From Armatimonadota bacterium (GTDB lineage Bacteria > Armatimonadota > Armatimonadia > Armatimonadales > Armatimonadaceae), in NCBI GenBank assembly GCA_014381035.1, contig JACMIS010000148.1, forward strand, positions 1 through 9,703: a stretch of DNA of 9,703 nucleotides, read 5' to 3'. Position numbers and translations under genes: made by a program. This document shows, one piece after another, positions 1 to 6,400 of this stretch. The notes below the pieces were generated by a model. The model was not told the origin of the DNA and made no database searches. It saw only the letters and a list, made by a program, of their open reading frames with translations. Position 1 is the stretch's first letter; each line of letters starts with the position of its first letter.

Positions 1-687
1 GACGCCCAGATGCTCCATGCGGTTCTGCAGAACGGCGACCATTTCATCGTCCAAAAAGGCAAGCAGTTGCGGACGCGCTTCCAGGAGCGTTACTCGCGTT
101 CCGAGCGCGGCGAAAATACAGGCATATTCGCATCCGATGACCCCAGCCCCGACCACGATCAACGATTCCGGGATTCGTTCCAGCGAAAGGATTTCGTCGG
201 AATCGTAGACGCACGCATCCTCGAACGGGTACGGTTCCGGGCGGAACGGTCGGCTTCCCGTGGCGATGAGGAAATGGTCGGCGGTCAGTGTCCCGCCGTC
301 GGTGTCAACGCGGACGGTGTGAGGATCGGTAAAACTCGCCGCCCCCTTGAATACGGTGATGTCATAGGCATGAAGGTTCGCGCCGATCCGCCGACGTTCC
401 GTCTCCTTGACCGCCCGTTCGCGGCGGAGAAAATCCTGTACCGTTGCCTGCTCACGCAGATTGGCTTCGATGCCGTACAGCCCGCGCTGTCGGAAACCGG
501 ACAAATACAACGCGGTTTCGCGCAACGTTTTCGAAGGGAGCGTTCCGGTGTTCGCCGCGGCACCGCCCAGGTGCGACTCTTTCTCGATCAATGCGACCCG
601 TTTCCCGAACGCGGCTGCCTGTACCGCGCCCTGTTCTCCTGCCGGACCGGACCCGATCACGATCAAGTCGTAGTGTGTGTTTTCCAT
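1..687 (-). CDS. sthA: Soluble pyridine nucleotide transhydrogenase (SthA-type flavoprotein), N-terminal part, cysteine-free active site
   Basis: Partial: 229 residues, with the C-terminus beyond the left edge. SthA enzymes are cytoplasmic FAD proteins that exchange reducing equivalents between NADPH and NAD+. The N-terminal FAD-binding fold is seen as IGSGPAGEQG (residues 11-20), ending in the acidic LIEKE at 33-37. The second dinucleotide fold is VVGAGVIGCEYA at 178-189. The stretches VYDSDEILSL and LLAFLDDEM match E. coli SthA closely as I remember it, which favours SthA over dihydrolipoamide dehydrogenase or mercuric reductase. In the redox-loop position (41-53) the protein reads GGAAANTGTLPSK. 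SthA normally lacks the second cysteine (Thr here, T49), but here the first is also replaced by Ala, so no disulfide chemistry is possible at this site. The ATG start at 687 gives the usual short lead into the FAD fold. No strong Shine-Dalgarno is seen. A lipoamide dehydrogenase-like paralogue of other function is the main alternative. Confidence 0.88.
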   Translation of the reverse strand, partial: MENTHYDLIVIGSGPAGEQGAVQAAAFGKRVALIEKESHLGGAAANTGTLPSKTLRETALYLSGFRQRGLYGIEANLREQATVQDFLRRERAVKETERRRIGANLHAYDITVFKGAASFTDPHTVRVDTDGGTLTADHFLIATGSRPFRPEPYPFEDACVYDSDEILSLERIPESLIVVGAGVIGCEYACIFAALGTRVTLLEARPQLLAFLDDEMVAVLQNRMEHLGV

Positions 688-727
688 TTGCCGCAGTGCT
701 ATCCTTCGTCGTAAAGGTTTCGCCGGC

Positions 728-739
728 ATAGCCGGCTAT
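728..739. repeat. Perfect 12-bp palindrome in the sthA leader
   Basis: ATAGCCGGCTAT reads the same on both strands. It overlaps a second small inverted repeat, GCCGG-CATAG-CCGGC, starting at 723. It lies about 41 bases upstream of the sthA start codon, where an operator or a leader hairpin would sit. No regulator can be named from it. Confidence 0.4.
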
Positions 740-807
740 TCCTGCCACTACACCGGAGTTGGGACGGGGTTCTTGTGTACAATATGGAGCAGGAGTAGAT
801 CGAAATC

Positions 808-990
808 ATGCCCTTCGTAAATACCGAACGCATCGGGTATTTGCCGCGCCGCGACTCAAAGATCCCGGTTGCATTCCTTCGTTGTCGGACTGGCTCCGCG
901 AAATGCCCGCGAAACCGTGGATGGCGGGCGGGGGCACGAACTGTTTTGAGCGGCGCGAACCTTGAGGTCGTCGAAGCGGAAACGCCATAG
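808..990 (+). CDS. Doubtful small ORF (60 aa), hypothetical
   Basis: A 60-residue frame with an ATG start, preceded by AGGAG at 791-795 (12 bases away, longer than ideal) and a TACAAT box at 778-783. It ends about 46 bases before a perfect hairpin that could serve both strands as terminator. The product is basic, with no recognisable domain, membrane segment or signal peptide, and its composition (many R, P, G, A) resembles chance frames in GC-rich DNA. I list it only because the spacing of box, Shine-Dalgarno and hairpin is gene-like. It is probably not real. Confidence 0.15.
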   Translation: MPFVNTERIGYLPRRDSKIPVAFLRCRTGSAKCPRNRGWRAGARTVLSGANLEVVEAETP

Positions 991-1036
991 AGGGGATCAA
1001 TCGCTAGAACTCTTGATTAAAACAGCAATGAGTTCA

Positions 1037-1070
1037 AGCCGACCGTGATTTATGACAATCACGGTCGGCT
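1037..1070 (-). terminator. Perfect 14-bp stem hairpin after the PEP-CTERM gene
   Basis: The arms AGCCGACCGTGATT and AATCACGGTCGGCT are exact reverse complements around a 6-base loop. The hairpin begins 13 bases beyond the PEP-CTERM stop codon. Read on the minus strand, the T-run is not immediate: it appears as GTTTTAATC about 12 bases after the stem. This may therefore be an atypical intrinsic terminator or a 3'-end stabilising hairpin. Because the stem is symmetric it could also act on transcripts coming from the left. Confidence 0.72.
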
Positions 1071-1083
1071 CTCGGGGTTGCGT

Positions 1084-1749
1084 CTACGCGACCTTCGTGT
1101 TGCGGCGGCGAATCACCACAAGTCCGAGTCCGGCAAGGAACGCGGGCGCGAACAACAGCGCGGAGTTGGCTTCCGGCACCGCGACGACCGCCGCGTTGCT
1201 ATTGTTGGGGGCAAAATCCGAGATGTTTGTTGCGGTGCCGCCCGCCAGACGGGGCCAGAGGTTCCAGGTGTAACTCCCGGGCGCAAAGCCGGTGCTCGGC
1301 AGCTCCGTTGCCGCTATTCGAGCGGAAATGGTGTTGCCTGTAATTATCGCGGTACCAGCCCCGAAGTTCGTCGTCCCGCCACCGCCGATTCGGTTCACGG
1401 TGACGGTCGTATCCGGGCGCAGAATGACGACAGAATTGAAGAACACGTTGTCTATTCCGATGGATGCGAACGGAGCAGGATTCAGCGTTGCCCCTCCCCG
1501 GTCGAAACCCCACACATAGAAACCGTTCGGCGTTGTGCCAACTGCCCCGGCAAGAGTGGTAGTCAGAGTAAAATCGGTGCCATCAAACAATACTTCTGCT
1601 TCCAGAACATCCAGGTCGCCGCCTTGTGCCCCGATATAGGTGCCTAAAAAATCTCCGGCGGCGTCCGGGATGCGGGCTTGCGCGGCGGTTGACGCCCCGA
1701 CAAATAGAGCGGTTGCAATAAATCCAAACACGAGGTTCTTACGTAACAT
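1084..1749 (-). CDS. PEP-CTERM sorting domain-containing exported protein
   Basis: 221 residues. Residues 1-26 form a Sec signal peptide: basic start MLRKN, hydrophobic core, and AQA at the likely cleavage site. The C-terminus is a PEP-CTERM sorting signal with the three expected parts: VPEAN at 191-195, a hydrophobic segment at about 196-213, and RRR at 214-216. In this family the signal is processed by an exosortase; none is encoded in the window. The mature part (27-190) has no cysteine, is rich in Gly, Thr and Asn, and looks like a secreted beta-sandwich. The segments NGFYVWGFDRG, SYTWNLWPR and ISDFAPNNSN resemble a body domain I recall from other PEP-CTERM proteins, but I cannot name it. 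It is the last gene of the sigma/anti-sigma unit, 48 bases after the previous stop. The Shine-Dalgarno is weak (GAGAAAG). Its biochemical role is unknown, probably a surface or matrix protein. Confidence 0.88.
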   Translation of the reverse strand: MLRKNLVFGFIATALFVGASTAAQARIPDAAGDFLGTYIGAQGGDLDVLEAEVLFDGTDFTLTTTLAGAVGTTPNGFYVWGFDRGGATLNPAPFASIGIDNVFFNSVVILRPDTTVTVNRIGGGGTTNFGAGTAIITGNTISARIAATELPSTGFAPGSYTWNLWPRLAGGTATNISDFAPNNSNAAVVAVPEANSALLFAPAFLAGLGLVVIRRRNTKVA

Positions 1750-1765
1750 AGCTGGTTATCTTTCT

Positions 1766-1789
1766 CGCGCCGTAGATTTCGGCGGCGCG
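1766..1789 (-). promoter_or_regulatory. Intercistronic GC hairpin ahead of the PEP-CTERM gene
   Basis: Inside the 48-base gap, CGCGCCG and CGGCGCG form a perfect 7-bp all-G/C stem around a 10-base loop. No T-run follows on the minus strand, so it is unlikely to be a terminator. Its position just upstream of the start region suggests an RNA processing or stabilising element, or a structure that affects PEP-CTERM translation. In GC-rich DNA a stem of this length can also occur by chance. Confidence 0.4.
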
Positions 1790-1797
1790 TCCTGTAG

Positions 1798-2223
1798 TTA
1801 GCGTGGCGCACAACCCTCTCGGGTTGCTTTCGCCGCGGAAGTACAATGTGTGCAGTGTTCTTTGATCGCGCTGCATCGGGGGCAGTGCGATGCGGGAGTG
1901 GCGACCACTGTTGTAGCTACTGCGCCGCGTTCCGTCGGGCGGGTCTCCTGTAGCCACAGAAGAGAACCGGCGACAGCGACAGCCCCGGTCAACCCTGCTA
2001 TCCCAACACGGAGCCAGACGGTTCGTGGTTCCGGCAGGACAACGGCTGCACTCGGTGCGAAGTGAAACGACAAGGCACGGTGCATCTGTTCCATTTCGGA
2101 ATATTCTTTACGGCTCACGCTACTTGTCAGAAGCCGCCACTCGACACCGAATCGCTCCTGTAGCGACATCTCGCCACGCTCGTGCAGGTAGCGCATCAAC
2201 GTGTCTCGTTGCAAATCCATCAT
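1798..2223 (-). CDS. Putative membrane anti-sigma factor with outer cysteine pairs
   Basis: 141 residues, identified mainly by position: its ATG overlaps the stop of the ECF sigma gene (ATGA), the standard arrangement of sigma/anti-sigma pairs. Residues 1-68 are mostly helical and charged and would be cytoplasmic. Residues about 69-91 (VWLRVGIAGLTGAVAVAGSL) form one membrane helix, and 92-141 would lie outside. It lacks the HxxxCxxC zinc motif of ZAS-type anti-sigma factors in its N-terminal part. Instead all five cysteines are in the C-terminal tail: CPRC (114-117), CTHC (124-127) and C138, with His 113, 123 and 126 among them. That tail could bind a metal or form disulfides in the periplasm. 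The strong Shine-Dalgarno decides the start; the second codon is also ATG. I do not recognise a named family, and a non-anti-sigma accessory protein is possible. Confidence 0.68.
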   Translation of the reverse strand: MMDLQRDTLMRYLHERGEMSLQERFGVEWRLLTSSVSRKEYSEMEQMHRALSFHFAPSAAVVLPEPRTVWLRVGIAGLTGAVAVAGSLLWLQETRPTERGAVATTVVATPASHCPRCSAIKEHCTHCTSAAKATREGCAPR

Positions 2224-2795
2224 TGCTTTGCCTCCTCGCTGGCGCGACGCGCCTGAATCAGGGCTTCCTGAGCGCGGTAAAAGTGATACTTCACCGTGCT
2301 TAGATTGCGATCCAACTTCAGCGAAATCTCGGCAAGCGTCAACCCGTTCGCATAGTAGAGTTCGATTATTGTTTTTTGGTCCATGGAAAGAGTTTCGAGC
2401 AGAGCGTTTATCTCTGCCTCCTGTTCGACACCCGTCATCGAATCGGGAGCGATAAATCGCTCTTCATCGGCAGGCGTGATCGCCGTTTCACGGGCGATCC
2501 GGTGTGTATTCCGCCGTGCCCAATCCGCAGCTTTGTTGCGAGCGATCCGGTAGAACCACATATCGAACGTCGTGTGGGGGCGTTGCTCAAAGCTGGGCAA
2601 TGCGGTCCATGCGGCGAGGAGTGTCTCCTGAATCACGTCGTCCACGGCTTGTCGCGCGACACGACGCCCGAGAAATCCGCGCAGGGGAGCGACTAAAAAC
2701 GGTACGAGACGGTCGAAAGCGTATCGGTCCCCGGCACGGGCAAGCCGCACGAGCACACCATCCGTCCCTTCGCCATTTGTCAACCCTTTTTCCAC
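2220..2795 (-). CDS. ECF-family RNA polymerase sigma factor (sigma-70 family)
   Basis: 191 residues, the usual length of an ECF sigma factor. Region 2 covers about residues 20-95: RLARAGDRYAFDRLV, then DDVIQETLLAAW and FDMWFYRIARNKAADWARR, the -10 recognition and core-binding helices. A variable linker follows. Region 4 covers about 128-185: LSMDQKTIIELYYANGL, then the helix-turn-helix LTLAEISLKLDRNLSTVKYH that reads the -35 element. The sequence shows no extra C-terminal domain. The start is GTG at 2795; a TTG four codons later and a GTG at 2756 are alternatives, and GGAAAG 12 bases upstream is only a fair Shine-Dalgarno. It heads a three-gene unit with the membrane protein and the PEP-CTERM gene, so it probably directs their transcription under release from the membrane protein. 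The ECF subgroup cannot be assigned by eye. Confidence 0.92.
   Translation of the reverse strand: MEKGLTNGEGTDGVLVRLARAGDRYAFDRLVPFLVAPLRGFLGRRVARQAVDDVIQETLLAAWTALPSFEQRPHTTFDMWFYRIARNKAADWARRNTHRIARETAITPADEERFIAPDSMTGVEQEAEINALLETLSMDQKTIIELYYANGLTLAEISLKLDRNLSTVKYHFYRAQEALIQARRASEEAKQ
2231..2237 (-). promoter_or_regulatory. Strong Shine-Dalgarno for the anti-sigma gene
   Basis: GAGGAGG lies inside the last codons of the sigma gene, 7 bases before the ATG at 2223. Together with the ATGA stop/start overlap it fixes this start and points to coupled, high translation of the membrane protein relative to the sigma factor, as expected when the inhibitor must not fall short. Confidence 0.8.
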
Positions 2796-2899
2796 TCTGT
2801 TTCGTTTCTTTCCGGCAACTACCAGTGTTGCAATCGAAAATCAACGAAGAAAAGTTAGTTTGTGACGATATTAATTTTGAACTGTTTTACGGGGGAGCA
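2796..2899 (-). promoter_or_regulatory. AT-rich gap likely to carry the sigma operon promoter
   Basis: 104 bases between the mannosidase stop and the sigma start. About 2832-2890 is clearly AT-richer than its surroundings, as promoter regions in such genomes often are. A small inverted repeat, GCAAC-7 bases-GTTGC, sits at 2815-2831. I see no intrinsic terminator for the mannosidase transcript and no -35/-10 pair of clear quality, so read-through from the mannosidase unit cannot be excluded. Confidence 0.35.
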
Positions 2900-5896
2900 T
2901 TATTGCGACGCCGGGGTCGGGACGACACGGAACGTCTTTATTTCGTGCGGATGGTACGAGAACGCAATGTCGCCGTCGCCCGTTATGGTAAGCGGGTCGC
3001 CATTGTCTTCCAAAAGATCGGTTTCGAACGCTTCCGCGACATCGAAACCGAGCGTCAAGGTCGCCGCGCCGCGCGTGTTGAACGCGTCGTACAATCGCAC
3101 GATGTACCCGTTGCCGTCTTCCGCCCGCTTGATCGCGTCAATGACCAGCCCCTGATCGTTCACCGAGGCGAGCGCGTAAGCACGCGGCAAGGCGGGTGTT
3201 TTGCGCTTGTCGCTCTTGCGGATGAATTGCGTAAGGAGCGGATAGTTGACGGCGTGGGCTTCGTCCACAGTCTCATTGCGAAAATCGCCCGTGTGCGGCA
3301 GGATAGCGTAGGTGAAATGATGCAATCCCTGATCGGCTTCGGGGTCGGGATAAATACCGGACTTTATCAGTGTCAGGCGCATATCATTCTCGCGGACACA
3401 ACCGCCGTACTTGCAATCGTTCAGAAGCGAGACGCCGTAGTCGCCTTCCGACAGATCCATCCAGCGATGATGCGCCACCTCGAATCGCGCCGCGTCCCAA
3501 CTGGTGTTCTCATGCGTCGGGCGTTCGATATAGCCATGCTGAATCTCATACGTCGCCCGTTCCGCGTTCACCGCGACCGGGAAATGGACACACAGTAGCG
3601 TCTGGTGCTCGTGCCAATCGGCGACGGTTTCTATCTCCAGGCGGGGCGAATGGGCGTACAGGAAGATGCGCTGTGTGATGGTAGAGTTGCGGAACCGTTG
3701 TACCACTTCAATCCCGGCGCGAACCGGTCCTTCCTCGATCACGGCAAACCGCTCAACAGTAGCGATGTGGGCGAGATCGGTACGCGTGGCGAACGCCGTG
3801 CGGTCAATGTTCCAGGCGTCATAAGCGGCGGGTTTGTCCTCATAGACGGCGAGCACATTGCCGTGTTCGCCGTCCGCGATCACTTCGCGCTCCCGGACAG
3901 CGTCCGGATCGTCGTCGCTGTCCTCGGAAACCTTATGCCGGAACGACACGACCTGTCCATTCTCGTTCAGAGTCACATAGGCAAAATCGTTTTCGAGGAT
4001 TCCCGCCCCCTCCAACCGTTCTGCGAAGACCGTGCTTTCCTCCTGCGGTCCCGACGATTTATATGCCGTGATCGTCTGGTAGCCGAGTGCGCCGACCTCG
4101 CCTACTAAAACAAGGTAATCCCGATTGCCTTTCTTGTCCACGGCAAGGAACTGCGACGGCAATAGTGCGTCGTTCGCATCGGCGAACTCGACGGATTTGA
4201 TCACGTTCGCCGGGACCGTTACCTGCACCGCCTCAGAGGGACGCAACGTATCCGTCGGGTTGAAGACCACAAACGTGTCCTCCTTGATCGGGATCCGCTC
4301 GGCGACGGCGGTCAAGGCGGTTTGTAGGAGTTTGGTACCGGTTTCCTCGATGAAGGCGAAGTCACGACGGGCGTCGGCGACGGCTTCGGGAATGATGGTC
4401 CCGGCGAGGATGTCGTGAAACTGATTGGTGAGAAGGGTTTGCCAAACCGCGCCGAGTTCGTCTGCCGGGTAAGGTGTGTTGGTTTCCGCCTCCGCCAACA
4501 CCGAGAAGATTTCCGCGTTCCGAAGCAGGGTTTCGCACTGTCGGTTGGCACGTTTGAGCCACGCCTGCGACGTGAGTGTCCCCCGGTGATTCTCCAGATA
4601 TAGTTCGCCGCGCCATGTCGGAAACGCAAATCGCTTCGTGTTCAGCCGGTCGAAAAAGTCATCCGCACGTCCGAAGGTGCAACCGGGCATGCCCGATGTG
4701 TCGGCGAACCGGCGAGCCATCTCAATCATCCGGCGTGTCGCCCCGCCCCCGCCATCCCCATACCCGAAACAGTGCAATATCTCGTCGCTGGTATTTTTGT
4801 GGCGATAGGCTTCCCATGCCCCAGAAATCTGATCCGCCGTCACATCCCCGTTGTAAGTGGCGACATTGCGTTTCAAACTGGCGTGGTACTGCGGGGTCGT
4901 CAGGAAATATGTCAGGACTTCGGAAATGCCATCACTGCCACGCCAGCGGAACGTGTCGTGGGGGAAACGGTTCGTTTCATTCCACGAGATTTTAGACGTG
5001 AGGAGGTACTCGACCCCGCACCCGGCGAGGATTTGCGGAAACGATGCCGGAAACCCGAACGTATCCGGGAGCCAAACAACGCGAGATACTGCCCCGAATT
5101 CGCGCTTGTAGAAGGCTTGTCCGTGAAGGATCTGTCGGATCAGCGACTCGCCCGACGGAATATTGGCGTCCGGTTCTACCCACATCGCGCCGGTCGTTTC
5201 CCAGCGACCTTCGGCGACCCGTGCCTTCACCCGTTCCCAAAGGTCGGGATAATCCGTCCTGCAAACGTCGTACAGGAACGGTTGCGACTGGGTGAAGTGA
5301 AAATCAGGATACTCATTCATCAAACGGAGCCCGCTCGCCCACGTCCGCCCGACTTTTTTGCGCGTATTCGGCAACGCCCAGAGGTACGCCAGATCCAGGT
5401 GTGAATGCCCGATGCAACTCACCGTCCCTCGTGGATGGTCCGCCTCTTTCACTGGCAAGGCGGCGATTTGCCCGGTTGCCAGTTCATCGAATTGCGACGA
5501 TTGCTCGGCGCGGTTAATTTGCACCAGAAAGGCTTCGTTTAACGTGATTTCGCGCCCCAGGGAAGGGGCGTAGATTTCGATAACGAGTTCGTGGGTTTCG
5601 CCGCCCATCGCCGGATCGTGCAACGGAACATCGGCGTGATTGTAGTCGAGAGCCTGATAGGGCTTGCCGTCCACATACAGAAGCGGTTCGCCCCCGGTGA
5701 TCTCGATATGCAGACCGACGCGTTCGCCCGCCCATTCCTTCGGCACGGTCACGGTCGCCGTGAGCCATTTCGCGTCCCCCCGGTCGTGATACGTGTATCC
5801 GGGTGTGATTATTTGTCCGTCGGAGGAACTTTCGGGGTGTTGTGTCCAGAAGGTCAGGGGTGAGATGGGGAGTCGCTCGCGGTATATATCAGCCAC
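2900..5896 (-). CDS. GH38 alpha-mannosidase
   Basis: 998 residues, about the length of bacterial and eukaryotic class II alpha-mannosidases. It hydrolyses terminal alpha-linked mannose with retention, using a zinc ion. An N-terminal beta domain (about 1-150) precedes the catalytic barrel. The zinc-ligand motif is GHSHLDLAYLW at 163-173 (H166, D168), and a further substrate-site stretch is GAMWVEPDANIPSGES at 236-251. The nucleophile is D278 in VVWLPDTFGF. YGDGGGG at 379-385 and the zinc-ligand segment NQFHDILAGT at 491-500 (H494, D495) are also canonical, as is the helical middle domain starting at ELYLENHRGTLTSQAWLKR. The remainder to 998 is the C-terminal beta domain. No signal peptide is present, so the enzyme is probably cytoplasmic and acts on imported mannosides or internal glycans. 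The start is GTG, 3 bases after the preceding stop, with a good Shine-Dalgarno. All catalytic residues I can check are intact. Confidence 0.95.
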   Translation of the reverse strand: MADIYRERLPISPLTFWTQHPESSSDGQIITPGYTYHDRGDAKWLTATVTVPKEWAGERVGLHIEITGGEPLLYVDGKPYQALDYNHADVPLHDPAMGGETHELVIEIYAPSLGREITLNEAFLVQINRAEQSSQFDELATGQIAALPVKEADHPRGTVSCIGHSHLDLAYLWALPNTRKKVGRTWASGLRLMNEYPDFHFTQSQPFLYDVCRTDYPDLWERVKARVAEGRWETTGAMWVEPDANIPSGESLIRQILHGQAFYKREFGAVSRVVWLPDTFGFPASFPQILAGCGVEYLLTSKISWNETNRFPHDTFRWRGSDGISEVLTYFLTTPQYHASLKRNVATYNGDVTADQISGAWEAYRHKNTSDEILHCFGYGDGGGGATRRMIEMARRFADTSGMPGCTFGRADDFFDRLNTKRFAFPTWRGELYLENHRGTLTSQAWLKRANRQCETLLRNAEIFSVLAEAETNTPYPADELGAVWQTLLTNQFHDILAGTIIPEAVADARRDFAFIEETGTKLLQTALTAVAERIPIKEDTFVVFNPTDTLRPSEAVQVTVPANVIKSVEFADANDALLPSQFLAVDKKGNRDYLVLVGEVGALGYQTITAYKSSGPQEESTVFAERLEGAGILENDFAYVTLNENGQVVSFRHKVSEDSDDDPDAVREREVIADGEHGNVLAVYEDKPAAYDAWNIDRTAFATRTDLAHIATVERFAVIEEGPVRAGIEVVQRFRNSTITQRIFLYAHSPRLEIETVADWHEHQTLLCVHFPVAVNAERATYEIQHGYIERPTHENTSWDAARFEVAHHRWMDLSEGDYGVSLLNDCKYGGCVRENDMRLTLIKSGIYPDPEADQGLHHFTYAILPHTGDFRNETVDEAHAVNYPLLTQFIRKSDKRKTPALPRAYALASVNDQGLVIDAIKRAEDGNGYIVRLYDAFNTRGAATLTLGFDVAEAFETDLLEDNGDPLTITGDGDIAFSYHPHEIKTFRVVPTPASQ

Positions 5897-5899
5897 TCG

Positions 5900-6379
5900 C
5901 TATGCTTCCTCTTCCGGCTCTGTTTTGGAAAGAAGCCATTCGGGGATCATCAGTGGTTCGCCGGTACGGTCGAACTCGCCCGATTCGAGCCGCGCCGGAA
6001 GCTCGCTCGCCGCCTTCGCCAGAGCCGCCTCCAGTGTTTCCTCGTCCGCGTCTTCGTCCAAAACGCTGTATTCGGGAAGGAGGCGGACGCCGAACACGTC
6101 CACGAGCAACACTGCCCAGGGCAGGTCATCCTCGCCGGAGGCGTCCCAGACCGTCGCCGTGTATCCGGTCGTGTCGTTTTCGTAGACGAGGCTGCACTCG
6201 ACTTCATCCAGATCGTAACGGGGGTCCTCCGGCAGAAGATTGAGCCAGTTCAGTTCGGTAGGCAGGGTTTCCTCGGTCTCCCATTCGCCATACTCCACGG
6301 CGAGGACATTCGGTACCCAGGCGAAACGCTCCTCGAAGTCCGCGAAGTCGTTGCCGTCGCCTTCGTCGTATATAGCCAT
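5900..6379 (-). CDS. Acidic hypothetical protein (159 aa)
   Basis: I do not recognise this protein. It is strongly acidic, with D/E clusters at the start (DEGDGNDFADFEE), middle (LDEDADEETLEAAL) and end (TEPEEEA), and about seven tryptophans, an unusually high number for its size. It has no signal peptide, membrane helix or cysteine pair (one Cys in all). The alternation of short hydrophobic stretches such as WAVLLVDVFGVRLLPEY with acidic turns suggests a compact soluble alpha/beta domain. It sits between the zinc-ribbon gene (21 bases upstream) and the mannosidase (3 bases downstream), so all three are probably one transcript. Nothing in it suggests carbohydrate binding specifically. The ATG start at 6379 is chosen because the frame has a clear beginning there and leaves a normal short gap; its Shine-Dalgarno is weak. 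Confidence 0.75.
   Translation of the reverse strand: MAIYDEGDGNDFADFEERFAWVPNVLAVEYGEWETEETLPTELNWLNLLPEDPRYDLDEVECSLVYENDTTGYTATVWDASGEDDLPWAVLLVDVFGVRLLPEYSVLDEDADEETLEAALAKAASELPARLESGEFDRTGEPLMIPEWLLSKTEPEEEA
5905..5912 (-). promoter_or_regulatory. Shine-Dalgarno that fixes the GTG start of the mannosidase
   Basis: AGAGGAAG lies in the final codons of the upstream acidic-protein gene; its GAGGA core ends 10 bases before the GTG at 5896. It supports GTG as the true start and translational coupling between the two genes, whose stop and start are separated by 3 bases. Confidence 0.65.
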
Positions 6380-6400
6380 GCAGCGATTGTACCCGGTGCA

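Larger units (their letters stand above)
688..1036. other. Intergenic region upstream of sthA, no convincing gene
   Basis: About 350 bases between the start of sthA and the hairpin that closes the PEP-CTERM unit. It should hold the sthA promoter on the minus strand, but I see no -35/-10 pair there that I would defend. It contains a perfect 12-bp palindrome, an isolated TACAAT box on the plus strand at 778-783 with no good -35 at proper spacing, and a doubtful 60-codon reading frame. Short frames on both strands give arginine- and proline-rich, low-complexity translations typical of non-coding GC-rich DNA. Confidence 0.6.

Noticed and set aside
10..714. 234-codon open frame on the plus strand opposite sthA
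   Set aside because: The minus strand encodes clear SthA motifs across the whole span; the plus frame shows no domain.
1007..1036. GAACTC...GAGTTC inverted repeat beside the terminator hairpin
   Set aside because: The arms are only 6 bases with a long spacer, which is easily a chance match.
1045..1647. 200-codon plus-strand frame opposite the PEP-CTERM gene
   Set aside because: It starts inside the hairpin and runs antisense to a protein with both a signal peptide and a sorting signal; its translation is arginine-rich and featureless.
2504..3598. 364-codon open frame on the plus strand, opposite the sigma start and the mannosidase C-terminus
   Set aside because: It is fully antisense to two well-supported genes, its translation has no recognisable motif and is arginine-rich, and long antisense frames are common in GC-rich coding DNA.
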